The position numbers were made by a program, and so were the translations under genes. Source: Pararobbsia silviterrae (GTDB taxonomy: Bacteria > Pseudomonadota > Gammaproteobacteria > Burkholderiales > Burkholderiaceae). From it: a stretch of DNA of 64,000 bases. The stretch is taken from NCBI RefSeq assembly GCF_003628125.1, contig NZ_RBZU01000003.1, positions 434,001 to 498,000 of the forward strand. The letters run 5' to 3'. The first letter of the stretch is position 1, and each line of letters starts with the position of its first letter. Under the pieces are notes generated by a model. The model was not told the origin of the DNA, made no database searches, and saw only the letters and a list, made by a program, of their open reading frames with translations. This document shows positions 58,857 through 64,000 of the stretch, in pieces.

Positions 58857-60041
58857 ATGCATCCGAACCCGACACTCGGACGGTTCAAACGTCACGCCGC
58901 AGCCGCGGCGATCGGCCTGTGCGCGGCGCTGGCGGCGCTTGGCGCGCACGCGAAGGGCGTGACGGTCGGCATCGATCTGTCGACGACGGGCCCAGCCGCG
59001 GCGATCGGGCTGTCGAGCCAGAAGGCCGTGCAGATGTGGCCGCGCCAGCTGGGCGGCGAGGACGCGAAATATGTGATCCTCGACGACGCGAGCGACCCGG
59101 GCAACGCCGTGCGCAATGTGCGGCGCCTGCTGACCGAGGACACGGTCGATGTGATCGTCGGTCCGAACGTGACGGCGGCCGCGCTCGCGGCGCTCGATCC
59201 CGTGGCGGCGGCGACGACGCCGATGATTACGCTCGTGGGTTCGGGCTCGGTCGTCGAACCGCAGGAGGGATCGCGGACGTGGGCGTTCAAGATGGCGCAG
59301 AACGACAGCGCGATGGCCGACGTCATGACGCGCTATATGAGTGCGCACAACGTCAAGACGGTCGGTTTCATTGGCTTCGCGGACGGCTACGGGGACAGTT
59401 GGCTCAAGCAGTTCAGCCAGTTTGCGCAGATCCGCTCGATCCGGATCGTCGACGTCGAGCGGTATAACCGGACGGATACGAGTGTGACGGGTCAGGTGCT
59501 CAAGGTCATGAGCGCGCATCCTGACGCGGTGCTGGTCGCGGGGTCCGGTACGCCGGCCGTGCTGCCCGAGCGCGAACTCAAGGCGCGCGGCTTCAAGGGG
59601 CCGATCTATCAGACGCACGGGATCGCGACGCCCGAGTTTCTGAAACTCGGCGGCAAGGATGTCGAAGGCACGCTGTTTCCGACGCAGCCGGTCGTCGTGG
59701 CCCAGAGCCTGCCGTCGAGCCACCCGGTCAAGAAGGCCGCGATGACCTTCGTCAATCAATATGAAGCCAGCTACGGTGCGGGCACGGTCACGCAGTTCGC
59801 GGGCGATGCGGCGGGGGTCTGGCCGTTGCTGAACGCGGCGGTGTCGAGCGCGTCGAAGGTCGCGCAGCCGGGCACGCCGGCCTTCCGGGCCGCGTTGCGC
59901 GCGGCGCTGGAACAGACACACGACCTGATCGTCCCGAACGGGATCGTCAATATGAGCGCGCACGACCACGTGGGCCTCGATCAGCGCGCGAGCGTGATGG
60001 GCGAGATCAAGGACGGGAAGTTTGTCTATTTGAGTCAGTGA
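58857..60041 (+). CDS. Periplasmic binding protein, LivJ-like (orphan)
   Basis: 394 residues: signal peptide AAIGLCAALAALGAHA, then VTVGIDLSTTGPAAAIGLSSQKAVQMWP and DDASDPGNAVRNVRRLLTEDTVDVIVGPNVTAAALA, the type I (Peripla_BP_6) fold of branched-chain amino-acid/amide receptors. FGFADGYGDSW-like text (FIGFADGYGDSWL) is the hinge region. No permease or ATPase is adjacent, so it either serves a distant transporter or is a receptor. 43 bases after cysB, so possibly cotranscribed with it. Confidence 0.9.
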   Translation: MHPNPTLGRFKRHAAAAAIGLCAALAALGAHAKGVTVGIDLSTTGPAAAIGLSSQKAVQMWPRQLGGEDAKYVILDDASDPGNAVRNVRRLLTEDTVDVIVGPNVTAAALAALDPVAAATTPMITLVGSGSVVEPQEGSRTWAFKMAQNDSAMADVMTRYMSAHNVKTVGFIGFADGYGDSWLKQFSQFAQIRSIRIVDVERYNRTDTSVTGQVLKVMSAHPDAVLVAGSGTPAVLPERELKARGFKGPIYQTHGIATPEFLKLGGKDVEGTLFPTQPVVVAQSLPSSHPVKKAAMTFVNQYEASYGAGTVTQFAGDAAGVWPLLNAAVSSASKVAQPGTPAFRAALRAALEQTHDLIVPNGIVNMSAHDHVGLDQRASVMGEIKDGKFVYLSQ

Positions 60042-60129
60042 GGGCGCCTTCGCGCGCTCGAATCCCTGCCCGGCGGGATGGCCCGCGTGTGGTCCTCCCG
60101 CGCGCCGTCGCCGCTGTGTCGTCGGGTGC

Positions 60130-60158
60130 TTGCCCGTCCGGCGGCTTTCGGCCATAAT
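60130..60158 (+). promoter_or_regulatory. Candidate sigma70 promoter for tRNA-Leu
   Basis: TTGCCC (60130-60135), 17-base spacer, CATAAT (60153-60158). Start of transcription would fall near 60165, ~50 bases before the tRNA. Confidence 0.5.
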
Positions 60159-60215
60159 CGCCGTCTTCGCGCGCAGCCCTATGCAGCTAGGTGGCGGCGC
60201 ATGCAACAGCGATCA

Positions 60216-60300
60216 GCCCGGGTGGTGAAACAGGTAGACGCAGGGGACTCAAAATCCCCCGCCGCGAGGCGTGCCGGTTCGAGTCCGGCCCCGGGCACCA
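60216..60300 (+). tRNA. tRNA-Leu (anticodon CAA)
   Basis: 85 bases: 7 bp acceptor stem GCCCGGG/CCCGGGC, anticodon loop CTCAAAA giving CAA (codon TTG), a long class II variable arm (CGCCGCGAGGCG), T-loop GGTTCGAGTCC and encoded 3' CCA. All stems pair. Confidence 0.97.
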
Positions 60301-60885
60301 CATTGCTGTTCCAACGATTCCGAGCTTTGCCAAAGAAACCCCGCCAGACTAGCGCTCGCGGGGTTTTTTATTGCCGGTGCCCGATGCGCAAGGCATCGAT
60401 CGACGCCGCGTTAAGCCGCCTCGGCTAAATGGGACGGCGAATATGACAGCCATATGGCGCCTCGGCAGGGTCAGGCATGAATGCAACACTGCGCATCGCA
60501 TAACGCGCAAGCGGATGGTGCGGCGCAGGCTCCGCGTGGGATCCCCGCCCGCCCCTCATCTCCGCCTCATACCGCGAATCGCCCGTCCCGCAAGCGTCGC
60601 GGCGCCATCCGCGCGACCCGCCCTATACGAAAGCCGGCCCGCCGCTCTGTACTCATACCAACGTATACGGTCTCGCCCCGTGCGATTTCGAAATCGCCGT
60701 GCGGACTGAAAAGACCGCGTCATTACGCCTCTTCATACTCGGATCGTTGCCTGTTCGGATTGCGCACGCTGCGCATGGACATCTCCCATCCGCCCTCACC
60801 GAAACATGCAGCCTTCGGCACAGACGCGATGCACGGATGCCCGAGTCCCGACCCGGCTCGAAGCTCAATCAACGGAGCGTGATCC
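60301..60885. other. tRNA-Leu/DUF3331 gene-poor stretch
   Basis: 585 bases. Apart from the tRNA terminator at 60336-60370, I see no gene. It is less GC-rich than the neighbours, with no tandem or inverted repeat of note. A phage or island attachment remnant would be natural next to a tRNA 3' end, but no repeat of the tRNA tail was found here. Confidence 0.55.
60336..60370 (+). terminator. Terminator of tRNA-Leu
   Basis: Stem AAACCCCGC (60336-60344) with GCGGGGTTT (60358-60366) and a following T run. Confidence 0.85.
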
Positions 60886-61341
60886 ATGAAAAGCAATGCT
60901 CTCAAACGCAATGCACTCGTTGGTGACCCGTGGAAGGGCATTCTTCATTGCCTGCTCGAATCGACGACGGCCGACGAATGCGCGAGTCCGTCGGCCAGCG
61001 ACTCGCGTGCGCTCGCGTCCCGCGAAGCCGCCAACGACCGTCGCCGCTATCAAATCGAAGCGCAGGACGACGGCACGCACTCGGGGCGCATCGTCAACGT
61101 GCTCGATCGGCTGAGCGAACGCACGGTCGCCGTCTCGTGGCGCGACTCGACCTCGTGCCACTACAACGATCAAATCTGGCGCGTCGGCATCGCGCATCAG
61201 CCCGGATGCTGCGCCATCACCGGCATGCATATCGATCCCGGCGATGCGATCTACCGTCCGATTCCGGCCGTCCCCGCGCCGCTCAACGCGCACGCGATGA
61301 TCCTCGCGAGCGCGCTCGCACAGGTGCGCGCCGAGATCTGA
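60886..61341 (+). CDS. DUF3331 family protein
   Basis: 151 residues, soluble. The core VNVLDRLSERTVAVSWRDSTSCHYNDQIWRVGIAHQPGCCAITGMHIDPGDAIYRP, followed by PLNAHAMILASAL, matches the DUF3331 family of Burkholderia relatives. Conserved His/Cys (SCHY, GCC) could bind metal, but this is unproven. Start ATG 60886. It stands alone downstream of a tRNA; function unknown. Confidence 0.85.
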   Translation: MKSNALKRNALVGDPWKGILHCLLESTTADECASPSASDSRALASREAANDRRRYQIEAQDDGTHSGRIVNVLDRLSERTVAVSWRDSTSCHYNDQIWRVGIAHQPGCCAITGMHIDPGDAIYRPIPAVPAPLNAHAMILASALAQVRAEI

Positions 61342-61405
61342 GCGAGGCGCGAACACACGCGACACACGCGGCGCCGCTCAAGCGCCGCGTGCTACAGTCG
61401 CGCCG

Positions 61406-62122
61406 ATGATTCTCGAACGCATTCTCCACTCGCAAGGCTTCGGCACGCGCCGCCAATGCCGCGCGCTGATTGAAAACGGCCGCGTCGCGATCGACGGCGC
61501 GATCGTGACCGACGCCGACGCCGACTACCCTCCCCAGGGCCTCGCCTTCACGATCGACGCGATCGAATGGACGTGGCGCGAGCATGCATATCTGCTGATG
61601 CACAAGCCCGCGGGATTCGAATGCTCGCGCAATCCGCACCATCATCCGAGCGTCTTCACACTGCTGCCCCAGCCGCTCGTCGAACGCAACGTCCAGTGCG
61701 TGGGCCGGCTCGACCAGGACACGACGGGCCTCCTGCTGCTATCCGACGACGGCGCATTCATTCACCAGAACACGTCGCCCAAGCGCAAGGTGCCCAAACG
61801 CTATCGCGTCGGCACCGCGCGCCCGATCGAGGACGCGCAACTCGAAGCGCTCGAACGCGGCGTCCTGCTGCACGACGAAAAAGCGCCGCTCGCGGCACTG
61901 TCGGCCGTACGCGAATCGGCCCATACGCTCGTGCTGACGATCCACGAAGGCAAGTACCACCAGGTCAAACGCATGGTCGCGGCGACGGGCAACCACGTCG
62001 AGACGCTCCATCGCGACGCGCTCGGCGCGCTCGTTCTGCCCGCCTCGCTCGACCCCGGTCAATGGCGCTGGCTCGAACCGCACGAGTTCGACGCGCTCAA
62101 GCCGGGCGCGGCCGCGCGCTGA
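61406..62122 (+). CDS. rsuA: 16S rRNA pseudouridine-516 synthase (RsuA family)
   Basis: 238 residues: N-terminal S4-like RNA-binding domain (LERILHSQGFGTRRQCRALIENGRVAIDG), catalytic motif GRLDQDTTGLLLLSDDG (100-116; Asp103), and KRYRVG and EGKYHQVKRM. Specificity for position 516 of 16S rRNA is by family resemblance to RsuA; other 16S/23S pseudouridine synthases of the RsuA group are possible. Converges with the next gene over 13 bases. Confidence 0.9.
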   Translation: MILERILHSQGFGTRRQCRALIENGRVAIDGAIVTDADADYPPQGLAFTIDAIEWTWREHAYLLMHKPAGFECSRNPHHHPSVFTLLPQPLVERNVQCVGRLDQDTTGLLLLSDDGAFIHQNTSPKRKVPKRYRVGTARPIEDAQLEALERGVLLHDEKAPLAALSAVRESAHTLVLTIHEGKYHQVKRMVAATGNHVETLHRDALGALVLPASLDPGQWRWLEPHEFDALKPGAAAR

Positions 62123-62135
62123 TCCCGGATCGGCC

Positions 62136-63056
62136 TCAACCCTCGCTGTCGAAAAAATCCTCGACGGTCGGAAAGCGCAGCCGGTAGCCGAGTTCGTGCT
62201 TGAGCCGCCCATTGTCGATCCGGCGCGACTCGCGCATAAAGCTCAGCAACACGGGCTCGAGCACGGCCTCCGCCACGCTGCGCGCGATCCGCGGCGGCCG
62301 CGGCAGCCCCGTGCGATCGGCCACCAGGTCAAAGTAGTCGGCCATCCGAAGCCGCGTATCGTCGGCGGCCAGATAGACGCGTTGCGGTCGTCCGGCGCGC
62401 GCCGCACGGATCACGATCGCCGCGAGATCGTCGGCATGGATATGGCTCGTGAAGACGTCGTCGGCCTCGGCCAGGGCCGGCGTGCCCTTGCGCAGGCGTT
62501 CGACGGGCAAGCGCTGCGCCGAGTAGATGCCGGGAATCCGTACGATGCGCAGATCGACCGCGCGACGCGCCCCGGCCGCGCGCCACGCGCGCTCGGCCGC
62601 CACGCGCCGCACGGCGCGCGGATTCGCGGGTCGCACGGGACGCGTCTCGTCGACACGCGCGCCGCCGCAATCGCCATACACGCCCGTCGTGCTGGCGTAG
62701 ACCACGGTCGGCGGGCGTCGCTCGGGTACAATGGGCGCCCGTCCGCGCGCTCGCGCAAGCGCGGCGATCAGAGCCTCGGATCGCGGGTCGCGCGCGCCGC
62801 TCGCAGGCGGCGGCGCAAGATCGAGGATCGTGTTCGCCAGCCGCGCGGCGCGATGCAGGCTTCGGCGCCGGTCGAGGTCGCCCGCGACCGGCACGGCGCC
62901 TGCCTCGCGCAATGCGGCGAGACGCGCCGGATCATCGTCGCGCGTGAGCGCGAAGACGCGATACCGGTCGCGCAGCAGGGTCACGCAGCGCAAGCCGACG
63001 TGGCCCGCCCCGACGACGAGCACGCGCGGACGACGCAGTTTTCGGGTTCGGATCAT
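62136..63056 (-). CDS. NAD(P)-binding epimerase-like protein (extended SDR)
   Basis: 306 residues. Rossmann start RVLVVGAGHVGLRCVTLLRDRYRVFALTRDD; VYASTTGVYGDCGG and RIVRIPGIY are SDR-like, resembling YeeZ/SDR-a family epimerases, though the classical YxxxK is not evident at VYGDC. C-terminus LGYRLRFPTVEDFFDSEG is typical of this group. ATG 63056. Substrate unknown. It diverges from the flavoreductase at the window end. Confidence 0.82.
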   Translation of the reverse strand: MIRTRKLRRPRVLVVGAGHVGLRCVTLLRDRYRVFALTRDDDPARLAALREAGAVPVAGDLDRRRSLHRAARLANTILDLAPPPASGARDPRSEALIAALARARGRAPIVPERRPPTVVYASTTGVYGDCGGARVDETRPVRPANPRAVRRVAAERAWRAAGARRAVDLRIVRIPGIYSAQRLPVERLRKGTPALAEADDVFTSHIHADDLAAIVIRAARAGRPQRVYLAADDTRLRMADYFDLVADRTGLPRPPRIARSVAEAVLEPVLLSFMRESRRIDNGRLKHELGYRLRFPTVEDFFDSEG

Positions 63057-63247
63057 GGTCCGGCATTGTAGCGATCGATCGACGAACCCATCGCGGCAGC
63101 ATGCGCGCGACGCAACTCCGGCATCCCCGCGAGACGGGCGTGCCGAACCTGCGTCGGCATGCTGCCGCAACGAACCTCGGGTGCGCCGGCGCATGACGCG
63201 CGGCGCGATGTTTCTCCACCAATACGACGTAATTCGACTGACCCGTT

Positions 63248-64000
63248 ATGGCATTCAATGTGACGATCCGGCAAAGCGGCCGGCAATTCCAGGTCGAGGG
63301 CGACGAGCCCGTGCTGACCGCGGCGGTCCGCCAGGGCGTCGGCCTCCCGTACGGCTGCAAGAACGGCGCGTGCGGCTCGTGCAAGGGCTCGGTCCTCTCG
63401 GGCGAGTTCGACCAGGGCCCCCACTCGTCGTCGGCGCTGTCGAACGACGAAAAGACCCGCGGCATGGCCCTGTTCTGCTGCGTGACCGCGAAATCGGATC
63501 TCGAGATCGATATCCGCGAGGTGTCCGGTGTCGGCGACATGCCCGTCAAGAAGCTGCCCTGCCGCGTCAACGCGCTCGAACGCCTGGCTGACGACGTCAT
63601 CGTGCTCAAGCTCCAGTTGCCCGCGAACGAACGCCTGCAATACCTCGCGGGCCAATACGTCGAATTCCTGCTCAAGGACGGCAAGCGCCGCAGCTATTCG
63701 ATGGCGAGCGCACCGCATCACGAAGGTCCCGTCGAGCTGCATATCCGCCATATGCCGGGCGGCGTGTTCACCGATCACGTGTTTGGCACGATGAAGGAAC
63801 GCGACATCCTGCGCTTCGAAGGCCCGCTCGGCACGTTCTTCCTGCGCGAAGACTCGGACAAACCGATCGTCTTCCTCGCATCGGGCACGGGCTTCGCGCC
63901 GATCAAGGCGATGATCGAGCACGCGATTCATACCGGCATCACGCGGCCGATGTCGCTTTACTGGGGGGCGCGCTCGAAAAAGGACCTTTATTTGGCGTCC
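63248..64000 (+). CDS. 2Fe-2S flavoreductase, CDP-6-deoxyglucoseen reductase-like (3' end beyond window)
   Basis: Open from ATG 63248 to the edge (~250 codons). An N-terminal plant-type ferredoxin domain has cluster cysteines Cys37, Cys42, Cys45 (GCKNGACGSCKG) and Cys77; then an FAD/NAD(P)H reductase part with RRSYSMASAPH (FAD site) and VFLASGTGFAPIKAM (NAD(P) site). This order is that of AscD-like proteins. The true substrate in these bacteria is uncertain because no sugar genes are adjacent. Confidence 0.88.
   Translation, partial: MAFNVTIRQSGRQFQVEGDEPVLTAAVRQGVGLPYGCKNGACGSCKGSVLSGEFDQGPHSSSALSNDEKTRGMALFCCVTAKSDLEIDIREVSGVGDMPVKKLPCRVNALERLADDVIVLKLQLPANERLQYLAGQYVEFLLKDGKRRSYSMASAPHHEGPVELHIRHMPGGVFTDHVFGTMKERDILRFEGPLGTFFLREDSDKPIVFLASGTGFAPIKAMIEHAIHTGITRPMSLYWGARSKKDLYLAS

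Noticed and set aside
60216-60885. Integration site of a mobile island at the tRNA-Leu 3' end
   Set aside because: No integrase and no repeat of the tRNA tail within the following 600 bases; ordinary genes follow.

Overview
The window is GC-rich chromosomal DNA of a beta-proteobacterium, almost certainly a member of the Burkholderiaceae (Burkholderia in the broad sense). This rests on gene order (hemD-hemC/ppc, zapB-like-zapA-6S RNA, lptFG/pepA-holC, the cysI-DUF934-cysHDN block) and on small families typical of this group (DUF3460, DUF3331, a DUF2486-like protein). It is mostly housekeeping sequence with a few accessory insertions. No insertion sequence, prophage or CRISPR array was seen.

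Layout. 1-5.1 kb: tetrapyrrole genes hemC and hemD (cut by the left edge) diverge from ppc. 5.2-9.2 kb: a two-partner secretion pair (tpsA-tpsB). 9.6-17 kb: an XRE regulator and argH, then a leftward run mrp/apbC, sodC-like, dcd and an Orn/Lys/Arg decarboxylase. 17.4-30.3 kb: an OmpA-type lipoprotein, metG, tamAB, DUF3460-scpA, panC-panD and an orphan ParA ATPase. 30.5-37 kb: two converging operons for corrinoid uptake and cobalamin nucleotide-loop assembly (cobU-btuF rightward; btuC-btuD-cobT-cobS-cobC leftward). 37.3-43.2 kb: zapB-like, zapA, 6S RNA, an EVE-domain gene, a SIMPL-domain gene, lgt, ilvD and a cytochrome c. 43.4-50.7 kb: a very large repeat-expanded DUF2486-like protein, holC, pepA, and divergent lptF-lptG. 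50.8-58.8 kb: assimilatory sulfate reduction (cysI, DUF934, cysH, cysD, cysN) with sirohaem genes (cobA/sumT, cbiX-like) and divergent cysB. 58.8-64 kb: an orphan periplasmic binding protein, tRNA-Leu(CAA), DUF3331, rsuA, an NAD(P)-binding epimerase-like gene, and a 2Fe-2S flavoreductase cut by the right edge.

The most unusual item is the 959-residue protein at 43.4-46.3 kb. Its two unrelated repeat arrays share exactly the same 26-residue (78 bp) period. Others worth attention are a very short TpsA partner, a SodC-like lipoprotein without the bridging histidine, long perfect inverted repeats at the tamA/DUF3460 and hemC/ppc divergent promoters, a hairpin enclosing an internal start codon in cobC, and three short tandem arrays that all lie at convergent gene junctions.
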